The translations under genes and the position numbers were made by a program. The notes under the pieces are model-generated. The model saw only the letters and a program-made list of their open reading frames with translations, did no database searches and had not been told where the DNA came from. Positions 25,570 through 34,137 of a stretch of 64,000 nucleotides of DNA are shown one piece after another; the first letter of the stretch is position 1; every line of letters begins with the position of its first letter. The stretch spans positions 1 to 64,000 of the forward strand of contig JAEYVY010000001.1 in NCBI GenBank assembly GCA_023429375.1, in the 5' to 3' direction. Source of the DNA: Bacteroidota bacterium. Lineage in GTDB: Bacteria; Bacteroidota; Bacteroidia; Bacteroidales; Tannerellaceae.

Positions 25570-27996
25570 TTAAAATTTAAGCAGTACTTGATCTCCGGTC
25601 TGCAGATCCAAGGTGATGACACCGCCTACCACCGGCAGAGAAGCAGGCTTCTTATTGATCTGGATGCTCAGCCCTTTCGATTCTGCAGGTATTTCAATTC
25701 TGAAGGTACCCGCAACCGATGCGTTCAATCCGGCTTCCTTCAGTTTTCCTTGTTGCCATTTGGCCGAGACTTCGCCACCTCCGCGCACTTTCAGCCCACG
25801 GAAGCTACCGTCAGGCCAAGCCGCAGGTAGGGCAGGGAGGAATTTAATCCGGTCCGTATGACTTTGTATCAGCATTTCGGCAATACCGGCAGCACCTCCG
25901 AAATTGCCGTCAATCTGGAACGGAGGATGCGCACAGAATAGGTTAGGGAAGGTACCGCCTCCTTCGGCCTCTGTCTTGCCTTCCGGAATACAAGGGTGCA
26001 ACAAATCGGCCAAAAGTTTGTAGGCATGATCGCCGTCGTATAGGCGAGCCCAGAAATTTATCTTCCAAGCCATCGACCAGCCCGTGCTCTTGTCGCCTCT
26101 CACTTCCAATGTCTTTTTAGCCGCTTCGGCCAGTTCGGGTGTTTTCTCCACACTGATTTCGTCACCCGGATAGAGGCCGTACAGATGGGAAACATGTCGA
26201 TGTGTCGGTTCCACTTCTTCAAATGGCTCCAGCCATTCCATAATTCGTCCGTCTTCCGCAATTGTCGTCGGCATCAGCTTGCTCCGTTTATCTGCCAACT
26301 CGGCAATAAAGGCCGTATCCACGCCCAGAATCGTAGCCGCTTCGATGGTATTCGTGAACAGTTCACGGATAATCTGATTGTCCATCGTCGACCCGGCAGC
26401 CACGTTCGCTTCCTTACCCGAAGGCATCCGGTAGGCATTTTCCGGCGAAGTGGTCGGAGCGGTTACCAGATACTTGCTTCGTGGGTCTTGCACCAGCATA
26501 TCTACAAAAAAGAGAGCAGCCCCTTTCATGGCAGGATATACCTTTTCCAGATAAGTCTTGTCCTTTGTGTACAAATAATGGTGATAAAGATGCTGGCAGA
26601 GCCAAGCAGCCGATGTGTTCGTTGCGCCCCACGACGGATGTTCGCCAGGTGCCGTAAATTCCCATACGTTGCCGAGGATATGGGTCACCCAGCCTCTTGA
26701 AGTATAGAAAGCCTTGGCTGTTCTTTCGCCGCTGGGCACCTGCTTCAATGTCCAATCAATCAGCGGCATATGCAATTCGGAAAGGTTGCCCACTTCGGCC
26801 GGCCAAAGATTCATTTGCAGGTTGATGTTCAGGTGATAGTCTCCGTTCCATGGCGTATTGATCGTGTTGGCCCATAAACCCTGCAGGTTGGGAGGCAGTC
26901 CCCCTTTGCGGGTCGATGAAATCAGCAGGTATCGTCCAAACTGAAAATAGAGAGCTGCCAGTCCCGGATCATTACCCTCTTTATCAAAGGCATATAAGCG
27001 TTTATCTATAGGTAGCTTATCCCTTTCGCTGGTTCCCAGGTTCAGGTCCACCCGTTTGAATAGCTTCTGATAAGCCTCCACATGTTGATTCTTTAAATCC
27101 TTATATCTTTTGTGGGCCACTTTGTCGATAATTGCTAAAGTCTCTTCCTCCACGTTTTTGCCGGTGTAGTCGGTTGCCATGCTCACCAGGATGATGGCTT
27201 CCGAAGCATTCTTTACGGTCAACGTGCTATCGCCGATTTCCATTTCACCGGCCTTAGGGAGGATTACCCGAACGCGAGACATATATTTCATGCCGTTACC
27301 GTCCGTTCCGTTGTTCATCTGTCCCTGCATAATCAGATCGGCTTTGCTTATCGACACCTCGTATCGTTCCGGGCGATCCATGCTTATCGTGAAATTCTGC
27401 AACCGGTCAATATCGGCGGTTAGATAGATTACCCCCAGATCGGCCGCAAACGAGGTAAAACTTTCACGAGTATAGAATGCATTCGCTTTGTTATACGTAA
27501 CTGTAGATATCGCATTATCCAGGTCCAATTCTCTGCGGTAATTCTTTATTATATCCGATTCGTACGGATGATGATAGTCGATCTTCAGATTGCCTAATAG
27601 CTGATAGCTGCCGTAAGGCGCATTGGCACCACGTCCCAGCGCACTTCCTTCCCCTTTACAGACGAATGTCTCATACATGAGCGCCTGCGCTTCGTCGTTG
27701 CGCCCTTCAAATAGTAGTTGGCGGATACGTGGCAGGTACCAGGCCGCCTGTGGATTATCGGCATCCTGTTTGCTGCCCGACCAAAGGGAAATCTCGTTCA
27801 ATACGATGGTCTCTTTTGTCATTCCCCCATCAGGCATCATGCCTATTCTTCCGTTACCCAGAGGAAACGTTTCTTCCCAGATTTGGGCCGGGCGGTCAAA
27901 GAAATACGAATTATTATTTTCCAGAATCACGTCGACATCCGTACACGACGGAGCCGCAAACAATAAAAGCACAAAGAAAGGGACTATCTTTTTCAT
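25570..27996 (-). CDS. GH95 alpha-L-fucosidase lipoprotein
   Basis: An 808-residue glycoside hydrolase of family 95, which removes alpha-1,2-linked fucose from host glycans or plant polysaccharides by inversion. A lipoprotein signal (MKKIVPFFVLLLFAAPSC) places it in the periplasm or at the surface. The N-terminal domain has RPAQIWEETFPLGNGRIGMM; the catalytic barrel shows NLQGLWAN, WNGDYHLNINLQMN and GNFGGAAGIAEM. The start at 27996 replaces a longer frame (28062) because the signal peptide begins there and the promoter box lies at 28025-28032. No SusC/SusD genes are near, so it is outside a classic utilisation locus. Confidence 0.92.
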   Translation of the reverse strand: MKKIVPFFVLLLFAAPSCTDVDVILENNNSYFFDRPAQIWEETFPLGNGRIGMMPDGGMTKETIVLNEISLWSGSKQDADNPQAAWYLPRIRQLLFEGRNDEAQALMYETFVCKGEGSALGRGANAPYGSYQLLGNLKIDYHHPYESDIIKNYRRELDLDNAISTVTYNKANAFYTRESFTSFAADLGVIYLTADIDRLQNFTISMDRPERYEVSISKADLIMQGQMNNGTDGNGMKYMSRVRVILPKAGEMEIGDSTLTVKNASEAIILVSMATDYTGKNVEEETLAIIDKVAHKRYKDLKNQHVEAYQKLFKRVDLNLGTSERDKLPIDKRLYAFDKEGNDPGLAALYFQFGRYLLISSTRKGGLPPNLQGLWANTINTPWNGDYHLNINLQMNLWPAEVGNLSELHMPLIDWTLKQVPSGERTAKAFYTSRGWVTHILGNVWEFTAPGEHPSWGATNTSAAWLCQHLYHHYLYTKDKTYLEKVYPAMKGAALFFVDMLVQDPRSKYLVTAPTTSPENAYRMPSGKEANVAAGSTMDNQIIRELFTNTIEAATILGVDTAFIAELADKRSKLMPTTIAEDGRIMEWLEPFEEVEPTHRHVSHLYGLYPGDEISVEKTPELAEAAKKTLEVRGDKSTGWSMAWKINFWARLYDGDHAYKLLADLLHPCIPEGKTEAEGGGTFPNLFCAHPPFQIDGNFGGAAGIAEMLIQSHTDRIKFLPALPAAWPDGSFRGLKVRGGGEVSAKWQQGKLKEAGLNASVAGTFRIEIPAESKGLSIQINKKPASLPVVGGVITLDLQTGDQVLLKF

Positions 27997-28024
27997 CGTA
28001 CACAGATTTATAAAAGGTTTGAGG

Positions 28025-28056
28025 CAAAGATAAATAAAAAAAGTAGCCCCCGGCAA
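28025..28056 (-). promoter_or_regulatory. promoter of the GH95 gene
   Basis: Minus strand -7 TATCTTTG (28032-28025) and -33 TTG (28056-28054), 21 bp apart. It overlaps the T tract of the rny terminator. Confidence 0.65.
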
Positions 28057-28079
28057 TAGCAATTGTATTACCGGGGGCT
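28036..28079 (-). terminator. terminator of rny
   Basis: On the minus strand AGCCCCCGGTAAT (28079-28067) pairs with ATTGCCGGGGGCT (28057-28045), followed by a T-rich run. Confidence 0.9.
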
Positions 28080-28107
28080 CGCATATTTATTAATTTCTGC
28101 AGCTTAT

Positions 28108-29643
28108 TTATTTCGCATAGCTAACGGCACGGGTTTCACGAATCACCGTAATCTTCACCTGACCCGGATAAGTCATCTCATCCTGAATCTTCTTAGCTAT
28201 TTCGTTTGATAGGTTTTCCGTATCCTTATCGTCAATCTTGTCTGCACCCACGATGACGCGCAATTCGCGACCGGCCTGGATAGCATATGTCTTGACAACG
28301 CCCGGATAAGAAAGAGCCAATTGTTCAAGGTCGTTCAAACGTTTGATGTAAGCCTCAACGATTTCGCGGCGTGCTCCCGGACGAGCTCCTGAGATAGCGT
28401 CACAAACCTGAACGATAGGCGCCAGCAGCGTTTGCATTTCCACTTCGTCGTGGTGAGCACCTACAGCATTGCAGATATCCGGTTTCTCTTTGTATTTTTC
28501 ACAAAGCTTCATACCCAATATTGCGTGTGGCAATTCTGGTTCATCATCAGGCACCTTACCTATATCATGCAGCAAACCGGCTCTTCTGGCCTTCTTCGGG
28601 TTCAATCCCAATTCCGATGCCATCACCGCACAAAGGTTGGCCGTTTCGCGGGCATGTTGCAATAAGTTCTGTCCGTAAGAAGAGCGGTATTTCATTTTCC
28701 CCACCATACGGATCAATTCCGGATGCAGGCCATGAACGCCTAAGTCTATCACCGTACGTTTACCGGTTTCAATCACTTCCTCTTCAATTTGCTTCTTCAC
28801 TTTCGATACTACTTCCTCGATACGTGCCGGGTGGATACGTCCGTCTTGTACCAGCTGATGCAGGGCTAGTCGGGCAATCTCACGGCGAACAGGATCAAAT
28901 CCTGAAAGGATAATAGCTTCAGGCGTATCGTCTACGATGATTTCAATACCCGTAGCTGCTTCCAGCGCACGGATGTTACGACCTTCGCGACCGATGATAC
29001 GACCTTTAAATTCGTCTGATTCGATATGGAATACGGTGATTGAATTTTCAATTGCCGTTTCCGTAGCCACCCGTTGGATAGATTGGATCACAATCTTTTT
29101 CGCTTCCTTGTTGGCCGTCATTTTCGCCTCTTCGATGATTTCGTTGATATACGCTGCCGCATTACTTTTGGCTTCGTCTTTCAGCGATTCTACCAGGCGA
29201 TCTTTTGCTTCTTCAGCCGATAATCCGGAGATTGTTTCCAGCTGTTCCACCTGTTTGTGGTGAAGTTTTTCCAATTCCTGTTTTTTCTTTTCCACCAGCT
29301 CCAACTGCGTTGCCAGATTTTCTTTTACGGTGTCGATTTCCGCATTTCTGCGTTGCAAATCATCCTGTCTCTGGTTGAGCGTAAGCTCACGTTGTTTCAG
29401 CTTTGTTTCTATGGATTGAATCTTGGAATTACGGGCAGACACCTGTTTTTCTAAGTCCGCCTTCAGATGGAGAAATTTCTCCTTTACCTCCAACAGTTTG
29501 TTTTTCTTTATTACTTCCGCTTCTTTTTCCGCTTCCTTCAATATGGATTCGTATTTTGACTTAAGAACAAATCGTATCCCAATCCAGGTCAGCAGACCGC
29601 CAAGTAATAAAGCAACTATCGATATGATTATATACATTTCCAT
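28108..29643 (-). CDS. rny: ribonuclease Y
   Basis: A 511-residue membrane-anchored endoribonuclease that starts mRNA decay. Domains in order: an N-terminal membrane segment (3-25), a long coiled coil (30-200), a KH domain (about 208-270, GREG at 219-222) and an HD domain with His359-Asp360 in GLLHDIGK. Length and order are standard. ATG 29637 is an alternative start. A hairpin lies between zapA and rny, so the level of read-through may set its expression. Confidence 0.96.
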   Translation of the reverse strand: MEMYIIISIVALLLGGLLTWIGIRFVLKSKYESILKEAEKEAEVIKKNKLLEVKEKFLHLKADLEKQVSARNSKIQSIETKLKQRELTLNQRQDDLQRRNAEIDTVKENLATQLELVEKKKQELEKLHHKQVEQLETISGLSAEEAKDRLVESLKDEAKSNAAAYINEIIEEAKMTANKEAKKIVIQSIQRVATETAIENSITVFHIESDEFKGRIIGREGRNIRALEAATGIEIIVDDTPEAIILSGFDPVRREIARLALHQLVQDGRIHPARIEEVVSKVKKQIEEEVIETGKRTVIDLGVHGLHPELIRMVGKMKYRSSYGQNLLQHARETANLCAVMASELGLNPKKARRAGLLHDIGKVPDDEPELPHAILGMKLCEKYKEKPDICNAVGAHHDEVEMQTLLAPIVQVCDAISGARPGARREIVEAYIKRLNDLEQLALSYPGVVKTYAIQAGRELRVIVGADKIDDKDTENLSNEIAKKIQDEMTYPGQVKITVIRETRAVSYAK

Positions 29644-29680
29644 ATTACTTTATTATTTTAATTCACACTCGTTACTAAAC

Positions 29681-29723
29681 AAAAAAAGCACCACATCGTG
29701 AGACTTTGCTCACAAAGTAGTGC
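29681..29723 (-). terminator. hairpin with T run between zapA and rny
   Basis: Minus strand: GCACTAC ... GTGAG / CTCAC ... GTGGTGC, then seven T (plus-strand A 29681-29687). Because no clear promoter was found between it and rny, it may be a partial terminator. Confidence 0.75.
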
Positions 29724-29754
29724 GGTTATATCTTTATAAAACGACTTTAGGGTA

Positions 29755-30051
29755 TTAGTCCTTCAGGTAAGCCTCCATCTTCCGGGTCAGTTCGTCTAAC
29801 TTCTCCGTAAAAGGCTCTGTATCGTTTTTATCTTTCAATTGCAAATAATTTATAGACAATTGCAAAGCAACCATGGCTAACAAATCTTTTATGTCCACAT
29901 CGGATTTAGCATATCGTTGACGGTATTGGAGCATCTTATTTCGAATTACCTTCGCGGCTTCTCGAACTGTTTGCTCTTCGTCCCGCTTAATCCAGATACC
30001 ATAGCTTTTTTCTGCTATTTCTATATGTATAAGAAATTTATCATCGTCCAT
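29755..30051 (-). CDS. zapA: cell division protein ZapA
   Basis: 98 residues, the usual ZapA size. The N-terminal domain (IHIEIAEKSYGIWIKRDEEQTVREAAKVI-like layout) and the C-terminal helix predicted to dimerise fit the family, which bundles FtsZ filaments at mid-cell. The gene follows a small coiled-coil gene by 5 bp and precedes rny, a common Bacteroidales order. Confidence 0.88.
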   Translation of the reverse strand: MDDDKFLIHIEIAEKSYGIWIKRDEEQTVREAAKVIRNKMLQYRQRYAKSDVDIKDLLAMVALQLSINYLQLKDKNDTEPFTEKLDELTRKMEAYLKD

Positions 30052-30056
30052 CGCTT

Positions 30057-30350
30057 CTATTCATTTAATAGTGCAATGCACTTATCTACTTCCCGCACTA
30101 ATTTAGACAAGCGCATCTTGGCATTCTTTATCTCGCCTTCTTCGGCCGAGACGGCTTTTGCTGTCAATACGCTATCGTACTTGGTGTTCAACTCGCGGAT
30201 CTTTAACAATGCCTGCTGCAGTTCTTCTTCCTTCGCGGCAAGAACACTATTAAGCTCCGTTATCATCCGCATCCGATCCTCGCACAGGTTAATCAGATCC
30301 TGAAGCCTAACCTCAAATACAGCCATTAATCTTTTCTGATCTTCGGTCAT
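30057..30350 (-). CDS. small coiled-coil protein encoded with zapA
   Basis: A 97-residue protein predicted to be almost entirely one coiled coil (leucine and charged residues throughout, from about residue 8 to 95), with no membrane segment. It is the first gene of the zapA transcript. The position and shape suggest a ZapB-like division partner, but sequence alone does not prove it. A promoter with correct spacing lies just upstream (30369-30399). Confidence 0.7.
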   Translation of the reverse strand: MTEDQKRLMAVFEVRLQDLINLCEDRMRMITELNSVLAAKEEELQQALLKIRELNTKYDSVLTAKAVSAEEGEIKNAKMRLSKLVREVDKCIALLNE

Positions 30351-30368
30351 ATCTCACCAAATTCTATA

Positions 30369-30399
30369 CAAAAGTAAACGTTTGTATTGTAATTAGCAA
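30369..30399 (-). promoter_or_regulatory. promoter of the coiled-coil/zapA unit
   Basis: Minus strand -7 TACTTTTG (30376-30369) and -33 TTG (30399-30397), 20 bp apart. Confidence 0.7.
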
Positions 30400-30441
30400 C
30401 ATTCCACCGGATTATTATGATAAGTGATAAGCAGACTTTAC

Positions 30442-30482
30442 AAAAAAAGTTGTGTATCCCCCGTGGGTACACAACTTTTTTC
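30442..30482 (-). terminator. terminator of the winged-helix gene
   Basis: A near-perfect inverted repeat built on AAAGTTGTGTA / TACACAACTTT with T/A runs at both ends, so it could also stop plus-strand transcripts. It lies 20 bp after the winged-helix stop codon. Confidence 0.85.
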
Positions 30483-30502
30483 TATTGATTGAATTCGGTT
30501 TC

Positions 30503-30703
30503 TTACAAAAGGAATACCACAATAACGCCGTCGTTTTCTTCAAAACCAAGTTTTCCTTCCTTGGCCAGCCAGCCGAATGCGGCATAGAGATCCTTTTCCA
30601 ATCTGATTTTAGTAGCTTTTTTGAGGTCTTTTACACTCAACTTTCCGTTTTCATTCAGAGCATGCCAAACAAGCCCCGCATTTGTTCCTATTATTTCAGT
30701 CAT
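30503..30703 (-). CDS. small winged-helix protein (DUF2582)
   Basis: 66 residues forming a single winged-helix-like domain (IGTNAGLVWHALNENGKLS, then LKKATKIRLEKDLYAAFGWL) of the DUF2582 family. Such proteins are widespread in Bacteroidetes and Chlorobi and are presumed DNA- or protein-binding, but no function is established. It is a single-gene unit with its own promoter (30732-30761) and terminator. Confidence 0.85.
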   Translation of the reverse strand: MTEIIGTNAGLVWHALNENGKLSVKDLKKATKIRLEKDLYAAFGWLAKEGKLGFEENDGVIVVFLL

Positions 30704-30731
30704 ATGTTTGTGGTTTAGTTAATATGTTATA

Positions 30732-30761
30732 CAAATCTAAACATTTTTTTACAAAAACAAA
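30732..30761 (-). promoter_or_regulatory. promoter of the winged-helix gene
   Basis: Minus strand -7 TAGATTTG (30739-30732) and -33 TTTG (30761-30758), 18 bp apart. Confidence 0.7.
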
Positions 30762-30765
30762 ATCT

Positions 30766-30853
30766 AAGCCCCTTATTTTACGCATAGGCAAGTCGCTAGG
30801 AAGGGGGTAGCTAAAAAAGCCCCTTATTTTACGGTTTGACCTTCTATTTTACG
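30766..30853. repeat. 17-bp direct repeat, two exact copies and a partial third
   Basis: aagccccttattttacg occurs at 30766-30782 and again, exactly, at 30817-30833, 51 bp apart. A third tattttacg is at 30845-30853, overlapping the end of the B3/4 gene. An inverted repeat (aagggg 30801 / cccctt 30820) sits between. Confidence 0.85.
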
Positions 30854-31517
30854 CTTTAGCCTTTAGCATAATAGCCTCAATATCCGTTGCGCCTACATAC
30901 TTTTCCAGGAGTCCGATGCTCCAGTCTTTCGTCTCTTCCAGGCCGTCCTCACCAGAGTAGGCATTTATGATCATCAGCAGGCTGGTTGTTTCCAACTCAA
31001 TCTTCGTTCGCTCTTCATCGCTGGTCGGTGTGCCAATGCCTCCTATCTTGTCGCGGTATACGGGCAACCCTTCAATATTGAGTTCGCCGCGGCCTATTCC
31101 TTCATAACGTTCGCCGGCCTTTCCTACTCCCAACTCTAGGTCTCCTTCTATTTTACCGGTGTCAAAGCCACCGATTGAGTAACCCGTCTTGATGGAGATG
31201 AGGTTAATCAGGTCTACCAACGTATTGATCTGATAAAGGGGCAATCCCCGGTGAATCCGTCGGTGCAGGGCTTCGGCCGATGGGCGATAACGGTTCGGAT
31301 CTTTACCCAATACCTTATACGCCTGGCGCGTGGCCTGTATGGTGGGAATCTTGTTTACTTGTTCAAGAGTCTGTTCTGTCCGAATCGTTTCTTCCAATGC
31401 AGCTATTTCTTGCCAGAGTCCCTCGTCGTAAGTTGTATTTTTAACCTTCGCCCGTATCGCCAGCACATGCAGGGCGGGGCAGGCTGTCTTTATTTCTTCA
31501 GAAAGTGTGATTTTCAT
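30849..31517 (-). CDS. B3/B4 domain protein (PheRS-beta editing-domain relative)
   Basis: A 222-residue free-standing B3/B4 domain, the fold used by the beta subunit of phenylalanyl-tRNA synthetase to remove mischarged tyrosine. Typical segments are RRIHRGLPLYQINTLVD and TTSLLMIINAY near the end. Free-standing versions are assumed to act on mischarged tRNA or amino-acid derivatives, but the substrate is unknown. It overlaps pgeF by 4 bp and is the last gene of the hpt-adk-obgE-pgeF cluster. Confidence 0.8.
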   Translation of the reverse strand: MKITLSEEIKTACPALHVLAIRAKVKNTTYDEGLWQEIAALEETIRTEQTLEQVNKIPTIQATRQAYKVLGKDPNRYRPSAEALHRRIHRGLPLYQINTLVDLINLISIKTGYSIGGFDTGKIEGDLELGVGKAGERYEGIGRGELNIEGLPVYRDKIGGIGTPTSDEERTKIELETTSLLMIINAYSGEDGLEETKDWSIGLLEKYVGATDIEAIMLKAKA

Positions 31518-32311
31518 TTGTTCGTCTTAGGTGTTCGTACGATACCCGTCAGAAAGCGACCGCTATGAATGCTTAGCCGTCTGGCGGAAAAGAATTCATT
31601 ATGATTAGTGTAAGTGCAGATGCCGGCCGTCTCGATGTTTTCTTCAGACACACCTGCATCTATCAGTTGGCGACGGTTCACTTCCGTCAGATCTATATGC
31701 GGTTTGCCGGTCGACTCGTTGTAATAACATGCGCCGTCTAAGTTTATCCCTGCCGCCGTAAAAGCATCTACTACTTCATGTCCTACTTCAAAAGCTTCTT
31801 GACTGATGCACGGTCCGATACCTGCGCGGATCAAAGCCGGGTTGGCGCCATATCGGGCAACCATCGCTTCCACCGTTTTGGCTACGATACCGTTACACGT
31901 GCCCCGCCATCCGGCATGAGCCACACCGGCCACTTCCTTGTCCGGCGCATAGAGCACTATCGGTACACAGTCGGCCGTCGTAACGGCAATACCCACTCCG
32001 GGCAGGTCGGTCAGCAGGGCATCTACGCCCTCCAAAGTCTCTGCCTGTTCTTCGCTGGTTCGAGCCAGAAAATCCGTGTCAATCACACCTATTTCCGTAC
32101 CATGCGTTTGATGCGGAACGTACATATCCTCAGGATGTAGACCGATAGCTGCGCATAGGCGTTTTCGGTTTTCTGTCACATGTTCCGGTTTATCTCCACA
32201 GAAGGCGCCCAGGTTGAACGAGGCATACGCTCCTAGCCCCACGCCCCCCAGGCGTGTGGTCATGAAATGAAAAATGTTACAATCCTCGGCCAAGCCTTCG
32301 AATTGTAACAT
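31514..32311 (-). CDS. pgeF: PgeF/YfiH-family purine nucleoside phosphorylase-like protein
   Basis: A 265-residue protein of the YfiH (Cu-oxidase_4, 'laccase-like') family. Members act on purine nucleosides, and in E. coli PgeF edits peptidoglycan precursors. Metal-ligand motifs are visible: PHQTHGTE, TTADCVP and AHAGWRGT. The frame extends to 32341 within obgE, but ATG 32311, 8 bp after the obgE stop, starts at the conserved region. That ATG is inside one arm of a perfect 12-bp inverted repeat (32272-32313), so translation may depend on ribosomes leaving obgE. Confidence 0.88.
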   Translation of the reverse strand: MLQFEGLAEDCNIFHFMTTRLGGVGLGAYASFNLGAFCGDKPEHVTENRKRLCAAIGLHPEDMYVPHQTHGTEIGVIDTDFLARTSEEQAETLEGVDALLTDLPGVGIAVTTADCVPIVLYAPDKEVAGVAHAGWRGTCNGIVAKTVEAMVARYGANPALIRAGIGPCISQEAFEVGHEVVDAFTAAGINLDGACYYNESTGKPHIDLTEVNRRQLIDAGVSEENIETAGICTYTNHNEFFSARRLSIHSGRFLTGIVRTPKTNK

Positions 32312-32313
32312 TT
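32272..32313 (-). promoter_or_regulatory. 12-bp RNA hairpin covering the pgeF start codon
   Basis: Plus-strand aaatgttacaat (32272-32283) and attgtaacattt (32302-32313) are perfect complements with an 18-nt spacer. In the minus-strand mRNA the pgeF ATG is paired within the stem; the obgE stop is 6 bp upstream of the stem. Confidence 0.6.
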
Positions 32314-32318
32314 GAATA

Positions 32319-33500
32319 TTATTTTTCTGTATCCTCTTCATCTGATTCTACATCCTCTTCATCGTCCCAGTCAAACTCTTCGTAGTCATCATCCAAGAAG
32401 TCGTCATCGTCTTCCGTGACAGGCACCACAAAACCATCATCATCGTCCAGATTCAGCGACGCAATATCCAGGTTCTTATGAACGATACGTTCCACCTCGT
32501 GGAAGTTTTCTACGTTCAGTTCCTTCCAAAGCAGGTCTTTCAGCTGGGTGATTCCCTTGTTGGTGATCGACGAGATAAATACATACGGTATCCCTTCCGG
32601 CAGTTCGGCTTTGAGTGCTTCCTCCAGTTCATCGTCCAGCATATCGCTTTTCGTGATGGCCAGCACCCTTCTCTTTTCAGCCAAGTCGGGATTATACGTC
32701 ACCAGTTCGTTATATAAGATATCGTATTCCTTGGCTATATTGTCTGCATCGGCAGGCACCATAAACAGCAATAGCGAGTTACGTTCTATATGACGTAAGA
32801 AGCGCAGTCCCAATCCTTTGCCTTCGCTGGCTCCCTCAATAATTCCGGGGATGTCAGCCATCACAAACGAACGGTTGTCGCGATAGCTCACGATACCCAG
32901 GTTCGGTTCCAGTGTGGTGAACGGATAGTTGGCAATCTTCGGTTTGGCTGCCGATACCACCGATAGCAAGGTAGACTTGCCGGCGTTCGGGAATCCCACC
33001 AATCCTACATCGGCCAGCAGCTTGAGTTGCAAGATCACCATACGCTCCTGAGCCGGTTCGCCCGGTTGTGCATAGCGAGGTGCCTGGTTGGTCGATGTTT
33101 TGAAGTTCCAGTTGCCCAGACCTCCGCGTCCTCCTTTCAGGAGCATCACTTCCTGTCCGTCAGCCGTTACGTCACAGATAAATTCGCCCGTTTCGGCATC
33201 GTAAACCACTGTTCCGCAAGGCACTTCAATCACCCGGTCTTCACCGTCTTTACCCGTGCTTCGTTTGCCTGTCCCCGATCCACCGTTGGTAGCCATGATA
33301 TGACGTTCATATTTCAGGTGGAGCAAAGTCCAATAGTTCCGGTTGCCACGTAAAAAGATATGGCCTCCTCTACCACCGTCACCACCGTCGGGCCCTCCTT
33401 TCGGAATATATTTTTCCCGTCGGAAATGCGTGGATCCACGACCTCCCTTTCCCGAGCGGCAATAGATCTTTACGTAATCTACAAAGTTTGATTCAGCCAT
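32319..33500 (-). CDS. obgE: GTPase ObgE (CgtA)
   Basis: A 393-residue GTPase that checks late 50S assembly and links it to stress signals. The glycine-rich Obg fold fills residues 1-160 (repeated GGxGG segments); the G domain has GFPNAGKST near residue 167, DIPG and TKSD. After about residue 340 comes a strongly acidic C-terminal tail with runs of Asp and Glu. The next gene, pgeF, follows directly. Confidence 0.96.
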   Translation of the reverse strand: MAESNFVDYVKIYCRSGKGGRGSTHFRREKYIPKGGPDGGDGGRGGHIFLRGNRNYWTLLHLKYERHIMATNGGSGTGKRSTGKDGEDRVIEVPCGTVVYDAETGEFICDVTADGQEVMLLKGGRGGLGNWNFKTSTNQAPRYAQPGEPAQERMVILQLKLLADVGLVGFPNAGKSTLLSVVSAAKPKIANYPFTTLEPNLGIVSYRDNRSFVMADIPGIIEGASEGKGLGLRFLRHIERNSLLLFMVPADADNIAKEYDILYNELVTYNPDLAEKRRVLAITKSDMLDDELEEALKAELPEGIPYVFISSITNKGITQLKDLLWKELNVENFHEVERIVHKNLDIASLNLDDDDGFVVPVTEDDDDFLDDDYEEFDWDDEEDVESDEEDTEK

Positions 33501-33520
33501 TTTTCTCTCTTTTTATTTAA

Positions 33521-33543
33521 AAACAAGCGGAGTCGTACTCCGC
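33521..33543 (-). terminator. hairpin between adk and obgE
   Basis: GCGGAGT / ACTCCGC with a 3-base loop, followed on the minus strand by TTGTTTTT. It may be an attenuator, because no separate obgE promoter box is seen. Confidence 0.6.
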
Positions 33544-33545
33544 GA

Positions 33546-34115
33546 TTATACGTTTTGAATAGCTTCTTTGATACGGCCAAAGATTTCTTCCACGGTACCC
33601 ATTCCTTTGATGGCTACGTGCTTGCCTTCGCCTATATAATAGTCTGCCAAAGGAGCTGTTTGATTGTGATACACCTCCAGACGTGATTTGATCGTTTCCA
33701 GATTGTCGTCCGAACGGCCCGATACCTTACCGCGTTCCAACAGGCGGTTGATCAGTTCTTCTTCGTCCACTTGCAGGTTCAACATCACCGAAACGTCTGT
33801 ATTACGTTCGTTCAACATCTTCTTCAGCGCCTTAGCCTGAGGAATCGTACGTGGGAATCCGTCAAAGATCACCCCTTTAGAGTCCTTTTTCGAATCCAAT
33901 ACTTTCGCCAGGATATCGATAATCAGTTCGTCGGGCACCAATTGACCTTTTTCAATATAACCCGAAGCGATCTTACCCAGTTCAGTTTCACCTTTGATTT
34001 CTGCGCGCAACACATCGCCCGTAGAGATATGGTCCAAGCCATATTCTTTAATAATCAACTCACTCTGTGTTCCCTTCCCTGATCCGGGAGCACCGAAAAT
34101 AACGATATTCAACAT
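33546..34115 (-). CDS. adk: adenylate kinase
   Basis: A 189-residue adenylate kinase (ATP + AMP to 2 ADP). The P-loop GAPGSGKGT is at residues 8-16, DGFPRT and RLEVYHNQT follow. The LID is the short form without zinc cysteines, which explains the small size compared with the 214-residue E. coli enzyme. It follows hpt by 22 bp in the same direction. Confidence 0.97.
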   Translation of the reverse strand: MLNIVIFGAPGSGKGTQSELIIKEYGLDHISTGDVLRAEIKGETELGKIASGYIEKGQLVPDELIIDILAKVLDSKKDSKGVIFDGFPRTIPQAKALKKMLNERNTDVSVMLNLQVDEEELINRLLERGKVSGRSDDNLETIKSRLEVYHNQTAPLADYYIGEGKHVAIKGMGTVEEIFGRIKEAIQNV

Positions 34116-34137
34116 ACTATGTTAATTTTTTTTGAAC

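Noticed and set aside
25588..28033. Several plus-strand frames opposite the GH95 gene
   Set aside because: They follow the codon bias of the real minus-strand gene and show no domain, start signal or signal peptide.
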